NCBI GenBank assembly: GCA_003554345.1
Contig: PWGE01000075.1
Location: 1 to 15,422, forward strand
Direction: 5' to 3'
Length of the DNA: 15,422 nucleotides
DNA from: T1SED10-198M sp003554345 [NCBI: Candidatus Sumerlaeota bacterium]
GTDB taxonomy: Bacteria > Sumerlaeota > T1SED10-198M
Shown here: positions 1 to 7,243 of the stretch, one piece after another
Numbering within the stretch: the first letter of the stretch is position 1
Layout of the letters: each line of letters opens with the position of its first letter
Made by a program: the position numbers and the translations under genes
Notes under the pieces: generated by a model
The model's database searches: none
Told to the model about the DNA's origin: nothing
The model's input: the letters and a program-made list of their open reading frames with translations, nothing else

Positions 1-1140
1 CACGGCATCTGCAATAACATGCTGAGAAGTGTCAGATCCTTTATTGCTCAACTCAACACTACCGGTTTCCGGATTACTCCCTTCTTCAAAATAGAAGGTT
101 CCCACGTATACCCAGTTGATCCCGTCTTTTTGCTGGTTTTGAACCCATTCGGTGGAACCACCAGCATGATTGACAGTAAACGTGGCATCTTCTGCACGAT
201 TGGGGCTGGCTGTATACCACAGGTGAACACCATAATATCCATCCTCGGGAATTTCAGGAGTAAAGGACGCCACAGCGGTCTCTGTAGTTGATACATGCGC
301 ATATTCGTAATCATCCCCCCAGTATTTGGGCGCACTGGTACTGCTTATCCACTCTCCTGTTGTGGAATATCCCGGCCCTCCATTTTCAACGATCACCTTA
401 TTGGTATTGATATCCCTTTCCCGTACAGGATACACCCGCGCGCCTGCATTCCACAGGTACTGATTTAAATAATAAGCAGCAATTTCAGCGGTATGTAAAT
501 CCTCTACCAGGTTATGAGTAAGTCCCCGCTGGGTACTCCACCTGCCACCGCTCACTCTCCATCCATGTCCGGAAGAGATGAAAATAGATTTGCCGGCTAA
601 TCCCCGTGAGGGAGTCGGCCTGGAAACTGACCCGGGAGGGTGGCTCCTTGTACCAAAGCCGGCATCTTTTGTATCTGGTTCAAATGGTTTAGCAGGCACC
701 GGCTCCTCAGGAATAAATTTGTCAAGAGTTTTCCATCTTCTATCCTCTTCATATCGAGCCTGCACACCAATCACATCATATTCAAACTGAAGCATAGTTT
801 TATTTATCTGGTCAAAAATCAATGCCAGGCCCACCTCATCCAGAATGGTTTTTTCCGGAAATACCAGGTAGATATACACTTCACTGTCACTCACCTCTAC
901 CTTTTCCAGACCGGTTCCCCTGGGAAAAGCCGTCTGATAGCCCTCGGGTGGATGAATAAGGTGATGTATGAGATTTTCTTCACGGAGGTCACGAGTCATC
1001 CTCAAATCATCAGTCGATCTTATTTCCAGATCAAATGAATCCTGTCCAGGATAGAACAACCGGGCCTCTTCCCCGTTAGCGAATACCATGGATATAGCAC
1101 AAAGCATAGTCCAAACAAAAGTTATACGCAGATATTTCAC
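1..1140 (-). CDS. Secreted N-acetylmuramoyl-L-alanine amidase with GerMN-like and golvesin-type domains (3' end cut by window)
   Basis: Likely exported enzyme that cuts the amide bond between N-acetylmuramic acid and the stem peptide of peptidoglycan. The frame is open for 380 codons from GTG (1138-1140) to the window edge. AGGAGG lies about 6 bases before the GTG. Residues 2-21 form a signal peptide (basic start, hydrophobic core, cleavage probably after VFA). Residues about 55-125 resemble a GerMN domain (PxGT, then alternating beta pattern). Residues 184-250 match the first half of an Amidase_3 domain: SGHGW with zinc ligand H192, E213 as the probable second ligand, then NAGARVYPVRERD. Residues about 270-380 resemble a golvesin/xanthan-lyase carbohydrate-binding domain (GYYGVHLWYTASPNRA, then HVIADAV). 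The third zinc ligand and catalytic Glu have not appeared by the edge, so the binding domain probably sits inside the catalytic domain. Domain calls are from memory of the families; amidase fairly sure, GerMN less so. Confidence 0.8.
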   Translation of the reverse strand, partial: MKYLRITFVWTMLCAISMVFANGEEARLFYPGQDSFDLEIRSTDDLRMTRDLREENLIHHLIHPPEGYQTAFPRGTGLEKVEVSDSEVYIYLVFPEKTILDEVGLALIFDQINKTMLQFEYDVIGVQARYEEDRRWKTLDKFIPEEPVPAKPFEPDTKDAGFGTRSHPPGSVSRPTPSRGLAGKSIFISSGHGWRVSGGRWSTQRGLTHNLVEDLHTAEIAAYYLNQYLWNAGARVYPVRERDINTNKVIVENGGPGYSTTGEWISSTSAPKYWGDDYEYAHVSTTETAVASFTPEIPEDGYYGVHLWYTASPNRAEDATFTVNHAGGSTEWVQNQQKDGINWVYVGTFYFEEGSNPETGSVELSNKGSDTSQHVIADAV

Positions 1141-1176
1141 AAAAAGCCTCCTGTTTTTTTATCTGTAACAACCAAT

Positions 1177-1182
1177 ATTATA
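1177..1182 (-). promoter_or_regulatory. Candidate -10 box for the amidase gene
   Basis: The minus strand reads TATAAT here, 36 bases upstream of the GTG start. At 16-18 bases further upstream there is no good -35 hexamer (ATGCAA, CATGCA or CCATGC). Instead the perfect dyad at 1206-1241 begins there. A strong -10 with a weak -35 next to a dyad would suit an activator-dependent promoter; that is an inference. Confidence 0.45.
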
Positions 1183-1205
1183 ATAAAATCAGATTCTTTT
1201 GCATG

Positions 1206-1241
1206 GTTATTTGTAAACCTTCAACACTTTTTACAAATAAC
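1206..1241. repeat. Perfect 12-bp inverted repeat upstream of the amidase gene
   Basis: Arms GTTATTTGTAAA (1206-1217) and TTTACAAATAAC (1230-1241) are exact reverse complements separated by 12 bases. The dyad lies just upstream of the candidate -10 box of the amidase gene and is not followed by a T-run on either strand. It therefore looks more like an operator or activator site than a terminator. It does not match the CRP/FNR, LexA or parS consensus as I know them. Confidence 0.5.
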
Positions 1242-1424
1242 TGGCAAAAGATATTATAGAAAAGCCCGGAAAGCGTCAACCTGTTTATATCTCATAAAAG
1301 AAATACAGTCTACAGGAAAAGCATTTGGGCGTGAAATATTGAGTAAACACTATAAGAGTTAAAATATTTTACCGGGAAAGCGAGAAAAACAATAAGTAGT
1401 TCCCGACAACCAATCACACCCAAT

Positions 1425-1456
1425 AAAAAAACCCCGAAGCAGCATATGCTTCGGGG
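1425..1456 (-). terminator. Intrinsic terminator of the tRNA unit
   Basis: On the minus strand a perfect 10-bp stem (CCCCGAAGCA at 1456-1447 pairing with TGCTTCGGGG at 1441-1432) closes a 5-base loop and is followed by seven T (1431-1425). It begins 14 bases after the CCA end of tRNA-Glu, so it ends the tRNA-Lys/tRNA-Glu transcript. Confidence 0.9.
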
Positions 1457-1470
1457 TGTTATACATCAGG

Positions 1471-1545
1471 TGGCGTCCCCAAGGGGATTCGAACCCCTGT
1501 TGCCGGCGTGAAAGGCCGGTGTCCTAACCCCTAGACGATGGGGAC
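1471..1545 (-). tRNA. tRNA-Glu (anticodon UUC)
   Basis: A 75-base cloverleaf with acceptor stem GTCCCCA/TGGGGAC, G discriminator and an encoded CCA end (1471-1473). The anticodon loop CTTTCAC carries TTC (1512-1510). The T arm reads AGGGGTTCGAATCCCCT. It closely follows the usual bacterial tRNA-Glu sequence. It lies 11 bases downstream of tRNA-Lys and shares its promoter and terminator. Confidence 0.96.
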
Positions 1546-1556
1546 GCTTATTTCTC

Positions 1557-1629
1557 TGAGCGTGGAAGGACTCGAACCTTCGACCGACGGCTTAAAAGGC
1601 CGTTGCTCTACCAGCTGAGCTACACGCCC
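1557..1629 (-). tRNA. tRNA-Lys (anticodon UUU)
   Basis: A 73-base cloverleaf: acceptor stem GGGCGTG/CACGCTC (one G-U pair), D arm AGCTCAGCTGGTAGAGC, anticodon stem ACGGC/GCCGT with loop CTTTTAA (anticodon TTT), T arm with GGTTCGAGTCC, and A discriminator. CCA is not encoded (the next bases are GAG), so the 3' end must be added by a CCA-adding enzyme. The neighbouring tRNA-Glu does encode CCA. First gene of the two-tRNA unit. Confidence 0.95.
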
Positions 1630-1648
1630 TCACAAATTTCGGAAGGAT

Positions 1649-1676
1649 ATTATAGCATAATCAGCACTTCTGTCAA
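1649..1676 (-). promoter_or_regulatory. Sigma-70-type promoter of the tRNA-Lys/tRNA-Glu unit
   Basis: On the minus strand TTGACA (1676-1671) and TATAAT (1654-1649) are both exact consensus hexamers. They are 16 bases apart with a TGC extension just before the -10. Transcription would start near 1642, only about a dozen bases before tRNA-Lys, as expected for a strong stable-RNA promoter. Confidence 0.9.
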
Positions 1677-2014
1677 CTTTCAATGCAGAATAACACCAGC
1701 TTGTTTTTTTGCAGAAAAAAGATTATTTGCTTATCTTAAAGACTTTTATCATAGATATTACCGATTAGCGGTTCATGTGTAAAAACACCAAAATACTTCC
1801 TCTCACATGACATCCCTATCTGGTCAAATTCTCAATAAAAAAAAACTCCGGACAGGAAAATTAGCACCTCTTCATCGTTTATACATCACACAGGCAAGGC
1901 TCAAAGAGCAATCACAGGAAGAGGCTTCTCAATGTAATAGTTTTCCAGAACTTTTAACCCCTATTTTACTAAAACAATAACAGGTGAACGAACGGAATGT
2001 CACTTTTTATCTTT
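1677..2014. other. Intergenic region between the tRNA unit and parA; no clear gene
   Basis: AT-rich sequence with stop codons scattered through all frames. The longest reading frame is 57 codons (ATG at 1807, stop at 1978-1980). It has no Shine-Dalgarno sequence and no recognisable domain, and I do not count it as a gene. No complete parS-like site (TGTTTCACGTGAAACA) and no cluster of DnaA boxes is visible, so proximity to the origin cannot be shown from here. Confidence 0.5.
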
Positions 2015-2043
2015 TTCGCAAAGCAGAAAAATTTTGCTACAAT
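2015..2043 (+). promoter_or_regulatory. Candidate promoter of the parA operon
   Basis: TTCGCA (2015-2020, four of six matches to the -35 consensus) lies 17 bases before TACAAT (2038-2043, five of six). TGC stands immediately before the -10, making an extended -10. The start point would be near 2050, leaving a leader of about 45 bases before the parA ATG. No other good promoter is visible in the 300 bases upstream. Confidence 0.6.
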
Positions 2044-2094
2044 GGTTGACGCAAATAAAGCGATGTTCGCAATTTACATCCTGGAATATAACAG

Positions 2095-2874
2095 ATGAGT
2101 CGAATCATTTCCATTGCCAATCAGAAAGGGGGAGTCGGAAAAACCACCACTTCCATCAATTTAGCCGCCTGTCTGGCCGCTTCAGGCAAGAAAGTCTTAC
2201 TGGCAGACCTGGATCCACAGGGAAATGCCACCAGTGGAATCGGCTTCAATAAAGACGATCTTTCTCCTAACATTTATGAAATGTTAATACAAAAAGCCGC
2301 TCCTGAAGATACCATCCGCCGTCACCCTTTTATCAAAAACCTGCACATCATTCCTTCCAATATCGAACTGGTAGGTGCTCACAATGACCTGCATGATGAT
2401 CCCCGCAAATATTTCAAACTAAAACATTCCCTTCAAAAACTGCTTGCCAACCATAATTTTGAATACATTCTTATTGACTGTCCACCTTCACTTGGTATCC
2501 TGACAGTAAATGCCATGATAGCTTCTGATGATTTACTCATTCCTATTCAGAGTGAATATTATGCCATGGAAGGTGTTTCTCTGATCATTAAAACACTCCA
2601 GAAAATTCGCAAAAAAGCCAACACTTCTCTCAATCTTTTTGGTGTGGTTCTCACCATGTACGATATGAGAACCAATCTTTCCAGACAGGTCGAAGAAGAA
2701 ATTCGCAAACATTTTACCGGACGGGTCTTTAAAACTGTCATTCCCCGCAGTATAAGACTGGGGGAAGCCCCCAGTCATGGTATGCCTATCATTCTGTACG
2801 ATTTGAGGTCAGCAGGTTCACAGGCCTATATAAAACTAACAGAAGAGGTGCTTGAACGTTATGGCAGAAAATAA
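2095..2874 (+). CDS. parA: Chromosome-partitioning ATPase ParA (Soj family)
   Basis: MinD/ParA-type ATPase that binds DNA non-specifically as an ATP dimer and is stimulated by ParB to segregate chromosome origins. It has 259 residues, the usual length for chromosomal (type Ia-like, HTH-less) ParA. A deviant Walker A KGGVGKTT lies at residues 11-18 with signature lysine K11. The Walker A' strand is LLADLDPQGNAT (about 35-46), and Walker B is ILIDCPPSLG near residue 125. The start is the ATG at 2095, since the ANQKGGVGK motif follows at the usual distance. The ribosome-binding site is weak (TGGAA about 8 bases upstream). It overlaps parB by 14 bases if parB starts at 2861. Family assignment is firm. 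Confidence 0.96.
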   Translation: MSRIISIANQKGGVGKTTTSINLAACLAASGKKVLLADLDPQGNATSGIGFNKDDLSPNIYEMLIQKAAPEDTIRRHPFIKNLHIIPSNIELVGAHNDLHDDPRKYFKLKHSLQKLLANHNFEYILIDCPPSLGILTVNAMIASDDLLIPIQSEYYAMEGVSLIIKTLQKIRKKANTSLNLFGVVLTMYDMRTNLSRQVEEEIRKHFTGRVFKTVIPRSIRLGEAPSHGMPIILYDLRSAGSQAYIKLTEEVLERYGRK

Positions 2875-3727
2875 AGGGTTAGGAAAAGGACTGGACTCCT
2901 TTTTCGATGAAGAGTTTCTTGAAGATTTAGATGAAAAAAAGGATTCTCTTAAGCAAATATCCGTTCCCATAGAAAAACTTGAAGTCAATCCCTATCAGCC
3001 ACGCCAGGAAATCAAACAGGAAGAACTCAAATCTCTTGCCGAATCCATAAAGCAAGCGGGAATTCTCCAGCCCTTACTGGTCAGAAAAAAGAATAACACC
3101 TATCAAATTATAGCTGGCGAGCGTCGATATCAGGCCTCAAAAATAGCGGGTCTCAACAGTTTGCCGGTTCATGTCATCTCCATTCCGGACACCAGGATGC
3201 TTGAACTTGCCCTCCTGGAAAACCTTCACAGGCAGGATCTGAATGTTCTTGACCAGGCGCTGGCACTGAAAAAGCTCCTCGAAGAATGCGGTTATACTCA
3301 TGCCATGATTTCAGAAAAAGTGGTCATGGATCGCTCCAGTGTCACCAATCTTCTGCGGCTCTTGCAACTTCCAGAGGAAGTCCAGGAACTTCTTCGCGAG
3401 GGTAAGCTCAGCGGGGGTCACGGCAGGGCTCTACTCCCTCTTAAAACAAAACAGGATATTATGAAAACAGCTCTTCGTATCCTGAAAAATCACTGGTCGG
3501 TAAGAAAAACAGAACAGTATGTGCGACAATTATTACAGGGAAAAGAAAAAGTGTCAAGCCAGGAAAAAGACCCTGACTTAAAGGCATGGGAAGAAAAATT
3601 CTCTAAAAAGTTCGGCTTAAAAACAACCCTTTCTTTTTCTGGAAAAAAAGGGCATGTTACCCTGCATTTTCGTTCTCTGGATGATTTTGAACGTCTCATT
3701 AAATCCATTTTCCCAGAGGATTCATGA
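2861..3727 (+). CDS. parB: Chromosome-partitioning protein ParB (Spo0J family)
   Basis: CTP-dependent DNA clamp that loads at parS sites and spreads, acting with ParA. The 288 residues from ATG 2861 begin MAENKGLGKGLDSFF, the N-terminal segment that stimulates ParA ATPase. A ParB/sulfiredoxin-like CTPase domain follows (NPYQPR near 46, then AGERRYQA near 86-93). Next comes a helix-turn-helix region (ISEKVVMDRSSVTNLLRLLQ, about 149-168) with GHGRALL after it. A basic C-terminal dimerisation region ends the protein. An in-frame TTG at 2852 would add three residues, but GAGGTG ends only two bases before it. The ATG gives the family-typical N-terminus. The stop overlaps the next gene's ATG. No complete parS site is visible in this window. 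Confidence 0.95.
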   Translation: MAENKGLGKGLDSFFDEEFLEDLDEKKDSLKQISVPIEKLEVNPYQPRQEIKQEELKSLAESIKQAGILQPLLVRKKNNTYQIIAGERRYQASKIAGLNSLPVHVISIPDTRMLELALLENLHRQDLNVLDQALALKKLLEECGYTHAMISEKVVMDRSSVTNLLRLLQLPEEVQELLREGKLSGGHGRALLPLKTKQDIMKTALRILKNHWSVRKTEQYVRQLLQGKEKVSSQEKDPDLKAWEEKFSKKFGLKTTLSFSGKKGHVTLHFRSLDDFERLIKSIFPEDS

Positions 3728-5070
3728 AACAAAATCTCCTGATTCCGGTCTTCCTTTTTTCCGGCATTGCCGCCCGTCTTGTTCTCATGCTCTTTGCCTT
3801 CCATCCCCAGTTCCTGCAGTTATATTTTTTTGCCTTCAGGGCCTATATAGGAGAAATCCAGGCTTTTAACTCCTCCTACTCCACCGGCTTACAATTCATC
3901 ATGAATATCTGGTTCACCATACTCGCCCAGATTTCTCCTGATTTCCTGCATCTCTTTGATCTTCTCCCGAAAGATGCTCCTCTTTCTTTTTCCAATATCC
4001 CCTTTCCCTTTTATTACTCCTCTCAACTTATTCCTTTCCTCTTTGTAGCCAGTATACCCTTATTCCTTGCTGATATGGGGTGTCTTATTTTGATTGCCCG
4101 AGTATTTCGCAATCTCAAGCCTGTTTTATTCTGGCTTTTCAATCCCATCATCATGGTTGGCGCCTATATATTTGGACGTCCGGAAATAATTGTAGCTCTT
4201 CTCCTGATTTACAGTTTTTATTCCTATAAAAAAGAAAACTTTTTGCTTTGCTGGATCAGTCTTTTTTTATCTCACCTGCTGTTTCCTCTCCTCCTCCTTT
4301 TCACTTTCCCCGTTTTTTTACTCAAACCCCTGACTCCTCTTTTCAGCCAACAGGTCGGGATAATAGCTCTTTGTCTCATTGCTTACTTCTTTTATCCTCA
4401 TCTTTTCACATCTATCCTCGGAGCAGGACTGGCACTTATTCTATTCTTTTATCTGATAGGATATGAGAAGTTTTCACTGAAAATATCTCCTATCGTCCTC
4501 ATTATTTTCACCGGCATTCTTTTTTTAATCAATGACCTGTCTTTGTCAGGTCTGTCGCTTTTGTTCCAGCAAATCCAACATTCACAAATCTTTACCTTGC
4601 TTATGAATTACCGGTTAGGTGGTGTGAATGTAGAGTTATATGTGGTCGTATTATATCTTGTCTTTGCCTTTCTGTTCATTGTTCAGAAAAGATTTCCAGC
4701 CACAAAGGAGTTTCTTATTCCGCTTCTTTTTATTCATACCTGTTTTATGCTCCTCATCATGTTTACCACCACCGAGTACCTCTTAATTGCCCTTCCTATC
4801 CTGTATCTTGGCCAATGGAGCAAGTACACCCCCTTGCCTTATCTCCTCCTTATTTCGCTGGCGGGTTTTTTTCTGTTACTCATGCACTGGCAGGGCGAAG
4901 TCCTGCTTTATTCTTTCGCCCTTCTATCGCCCAGAGAAATACTGGGAAGTGATTTCCTGACAGGAGATTTACCCTACCAACTGGCATCCCTTGGTAAAAC
5001 TATGATAAATGGTTGTCTTCTTTTTATTATTCTTCAGGAGTTTTTTCTCCTGAAAAAAGCACATGGTTAA
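3724..5070 (+). CDS. Polytopic membrane protein, probable GT-C-type glycosyltransferase
   Basis: A 448-residue, very Phe/Leu/Ile-rich protein with roughly ten or more predicted membrane segments. Its layout (first helix, long non-cytoplasmic loop with scattered acidic residues, then paired helices) resembles GT-C enzymes that use polyprenyl-phosphate sugars, such as the DUF2029/mannosyltransferase group. The stretch LFWLFNPIIMVGAYIFGRPE (about residues 138-157) is the most family-like part. I see no decisive catalytic DxD or ExD motif in the first loop, so enzymatic activity is not proven. It could be another polytopic family. ATG at 3724 overlaps the parB stop (ATGA), with AGAGG just upstream, so it is very likely co-translated with parB. 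The sense strand is strikingly pyrimidine-rich because of the TTT/CTT/CTC codons. Confidence 0.75.
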   Translation: MKQNLLIPVFLFSGIAARLVLMLFAFHPQFLQLYFFAFRAYIGEIQAFNSSYSTGLQFIMNIWFTILAQISPDFLHLFDLLPKDAPLSFSNIPFPFYYSSQLIPFLFVASIPLFLADMGCLILIARVFRNLKPVLFWLFNPIIMVGAYIFGRPEIIVALLLIYSFYSYKKENFLLCWISLFLSHLLFPLLLLFTFPVFLLKPLTPLFSQQVGIIALCLIAYFFYPHLFTSILGAGLALILFFYLIGYEKFSLKISPIVLIIFTGILFLINDLSLSGLSLLFQQIQHSQIFTLLMNYRLGGVNVELYVVVLYLVFAFLFIVQKRFPATKEFLIPLLFIHTCFMLLIMFTTTEYLLIALPILYLGQWSKYTPLPYLLLISLAGFFLLLMHWQGEVLLYSFALLSPREILGSDFLTGDLPYQLASLGKTMINGCLLFIILQEFFLLKKAHG

Positions 5071-5075
5071 AAACT

Positions 5076-6413
5076 ATGTTTAACAGCCTCTTTAAAAAGG
5101 TTTTTTTTGTTTTAATGCTTTCTATCATTTTATTTGCCATCTTTTCCTTTGCATTCATGCGATATCACCTTTTTTATCAATTTCCAGGACATATCACACA
5201 AATGCTTTCCATTGAAGTCAGCAAACTACCTGATGAAATGGGAAATCAGAACATTCGGGATCACCTCTCATACAGTCCTTCTTTCATTTTCACTAAAAAC
5301 ATGAAACCGGTATGGGGGGCTGACAATTACTTCCCCATGGTCCCCGCTGACTATTTCCAGGAAGCAGAAAAAGAAGGATATGCCACTCTGAGAACCCCTG
5401 CTCATGCCACTACAGGTACCGATTACAGTATTATCTGGCATTCCGGACATGAGCACTATTATATCTTTCAGATTCCGGCTATTTCAAAAGGGCACATGGA
5501 CCTTTTAATAACCCCGGTTTTTCTTTTCTGGAGTCTTATTTTTCTCATTTTCACAGGGGTCGGATGGTATTTAATATACGACCGTGCTTTTTTCAAGGAA
5601 ATGGAACAATTCCGGACTTCACTACAATACCTTTCTACCGGCTTATATCATGAAAATCTGCCCCATTTCAAAACCAAAGAATTCCAGACATGCCACAGGG
5701 AATTGCAAAATCTGCAGCAACATATCAGCAACCTGGTAGGCAAATACCAATATCAACAAAAAGCAGCTTTTCTTGGGGAAATTAATGCCGAACTCAGCCA
5801 CCAGGTACGAAACTCTCTTCATGGTATAGAAAGCGCCCTCAGTCTTATTGAAAAGCAGGTAGAAGACACCTCGATACAAAAACTCACCCGAAAAGTTCAG
5901 CAGGAAGTGAACAGCTTGCAGTACCAGGCAGAGAACCTTCTCAGTCATATCAGACCTTTTCAGGTCACCAGAAAAGAAGCCAATCTTTCTCAATGGATAC
6001 AGAATTGGGTCCGAAAACATGCGGACGACCTGCCGGTTTCCCTTCAGCTTCCGCCCCAACCCATCTATCTTGCTTTTGATCAGGAAGGAATGCACCAGGT
6101 TTTCATAAATCTGTTCGAAAACTCCCGGCAAGCCTGTTCTTCAGATCTTCAAATGGAAGTAAGTCTCCGGAAATGTTACCAGGGTGCTGTTATAAAAATA
6201 CTCGACAATGGACCGGGCTTCCCGGAAGAAATACTGAATACACTGGTGCCCCGAACCACCAAAAAGAAAGGGTCAGGTCTGGGCATTTTTATATGTCGCA
6301 AGATAGTCGAAGCCCATAATGGTTCCCTGATCCTGCGCAATCGTTTCACTAAAGGTGCTGAAATTCATATTTTTCTGCCTTCGCAAAGCAATAACGAAAC
6401 TGAAACGGTATGA
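5076..6413 (+). CDS. Membrane sensor histidine kinase (orphan)
   Basis: Two-component sensor kinase, 445 residues from ATG 5076. TM1 (about 9-29) and TM2 (about 143-167) flank a non-cytoplasmic sensor of about 110 residues with no recognised fold. A short linker and coiled coil lead to the H-box LSHQVRNSLHG with phospho-acceptor H242. The ATPase domain shows an N-box FINLFENSRQA (N345, N349), G1 DNGPGF (D377) and G2 GSGLGIFICRKIVEAHNGS (399-417). The frame extends back to an ATG at 5013 inside the preceding gene. ATG 5076 is preferred because it gives a clean basic-then-hydrophobic N-terminus five bases after the upstream stop. No strong Shine-Dalgarno precedes either start, so coupling is likely. 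No response regulator gene is in the window. The signal is unknown; location suggests the envelope. Confidence 0.9.
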   Translation: MFNSLFKKVFFVLMLSIILFAIFSFAFMRYHLFYQFPGHITQMLSIEVSKLPDEMGNQNIRDHLSYSPSFIFTKNMKPVWGADNYFPMVPADYFQEAEKEGYATLRTPAHATTGTDYSIIWHSGHEHYYIFQIPAISKGHMDLLITPVFLFWSLIFLIFTGVGWYLIYDRAFFKEMEQFRTSLQYLSTGLYHENLPHFKTKEFQTCHRELQNLQQHISNLVGKYQYQQKAAFLGEINAELSHQVRNSLHGIESALSLIEKQVEDTSIQKLTRKVQQEVNSLQYQAENLLSHIRPFQVTRKEANLSQWIQNWVRKHADDLPVSLQLPPQPIYLAFDQEGMHQVFINLFENSRQACSSDLQMEVSLRKCYQGAVIKILDNGPGFPEEILNTLVPRTTKKKGSGLGIFICRKIVEAHNGSLILRNRFTKGAEIHIFLPSQSNNETETV

Positions 6414-7243
6414 GCATGGAATTGTCATTCATATGCATTAACTTCCGCTCCTATAAACTGGGAAAAGAACTGTTCAACTCATTATGTCCATTATTAAAAG
6501 AAGAGGGAGTGACCTATGAAGCCATCATAATAGATCAGAGTGAAGATGATCAGGAAAGAGAAAAGTTACAGACACTTTCTATTCCCTCTTTGCGAATAGC
6601 CTCTCTGCCAAACCATGGCTTTGGTAAGGGTTGTAATTACGGCGCCTCACTGGCCCGGGGACGGTATCTTTGTTTTTTAAATCCCGATTTGATTTTAAAA
6701 AAATTTGACTGGGAGTCCACCCTGAATGTGTTGAAAAATAAGGGGCACGATATAATGGCAGGAGCCCGGCTTTATTTGCCCAACGGTTCCCTTCAGGTAA
6801 GTACCTGGTGGTTTCCCACCGTCATCACCGAAATCTTGCGCCGGATTGCCAACCGTTTTTCCGAAAAAGGGACTGCCGCCTGGAATTCTTTCCTTCGCTT
6901 TCTGTCCCGAAAACCGCGGAAAGTACCATGGATCACCGGAGCCCTTTTCATAATACCCCGTTCCACTTTTTTTAAGCTCGACGGCTTTGATGAATCCTTC
7001 TTCCTTTATTTTGAAGATATCGATCTCTGTTACAGGGCTAAAAAGAAAGGAATTCTTCGTTACTGGTTACCTTTTATAGAGGCAACTCACCTGGAAAGTG
7101 CTATCACTAAGAAAAATTACCAGCAAAACCGGAATAGATATCGAAACAGCAGAAACCATTACTGGAAAAAGCATTATTCCTCATTTTCCTGCCATTTCCT
7201 GCGGATATCAGAAAAATTATCCGATCTTCCCTTTCTGCGTTAG
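6410..7243 (+). CDS. GT2-family glycosyltransferase (rhamnosyltransferase-like)
   Basis: Cytosolic GT-A fold enzyme that likely transfers a sugar from a nucleotide donor to a glycan or lipid-linked acceptor. It has 277 residues, a usual length. The N-terminal strand is ELSFICINFRSYK, then AIIIDQSEDD. The nucleotide-binding part has LPNHGFGKGCNYGASLARGRYL, closing with FLNPDL (the DxD position appears as NPD, common in WbbL-like enzymes). ITGALFIIPRSTFFKLDGFDESFF then LYFEDIDLCYRAKKKG carries the acceptor-side and catalytic-base ED motif. The start ATG overlaps the kinase stop (ATGA); a second ATG two codons later is possible. No Shine-Dalgarno is evident, which suggests coupling. Last gene of the parA run. 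Its TAG stop interlocks with the stop of the convergent gene. Sugar specificity is unknown. Confidence 0.9.
   Translation: MSMELSFICINFRSYKLGKELFNSLCPLLKEEGVTYEAIIIDQSEDDQEREKLQTLSIPSLRIASLPNHGFGKGCNYGASLARGRYLCFLNPDLILKKFDWESTLNVLKNKGHDIMAGARLYLPNGSLQVSTWWFPTVITEILRRIANRFSEKGTAAWNSFLRFLSRKPRKVPWITGALFIIPRSTFFKLDGFDESFFLYFEDIDLCYRAKKKGILRYWLPFIEATHLESAITKKNYQQNRNRYRNSRNHYWKKHYSSFSCHFLRISEKLSDLPFLR

Noticed and set aside
1773-1810. 7-bp inverted repeat TCATGTG and CACATGA, 24 bases apart
   Set aside because: Short arms with a long spacer, no T-run and no promoter next to it. Expected by chance in a window of this size.
1807-1980. 57-codon ATG reading frame between the tRNA unit and parA
   Set aside because: No Shine-Dalgarno, no promoter that clearly serves it, no recognisable domain, and it lies in an AT-rich spacer. 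It could be chance.
2034-2252. 72-codon plus-strand frame overlapping the start of parA
   Set aside because: It overlaps parA in another frame and shows no domain. ParA is unambiguous in its own frame.
5033-5056. Hairpin TTCAGGAG, six T, CTCCTGAA at the end of the GT-C gene
   Set aside because: It lies inside the coding sequence, is not followed by a T-run, and the downstream genes continue in the same operon. The AGGAG it would hide is too far from the kinase ATG to act as its Shine-Dalgarno.
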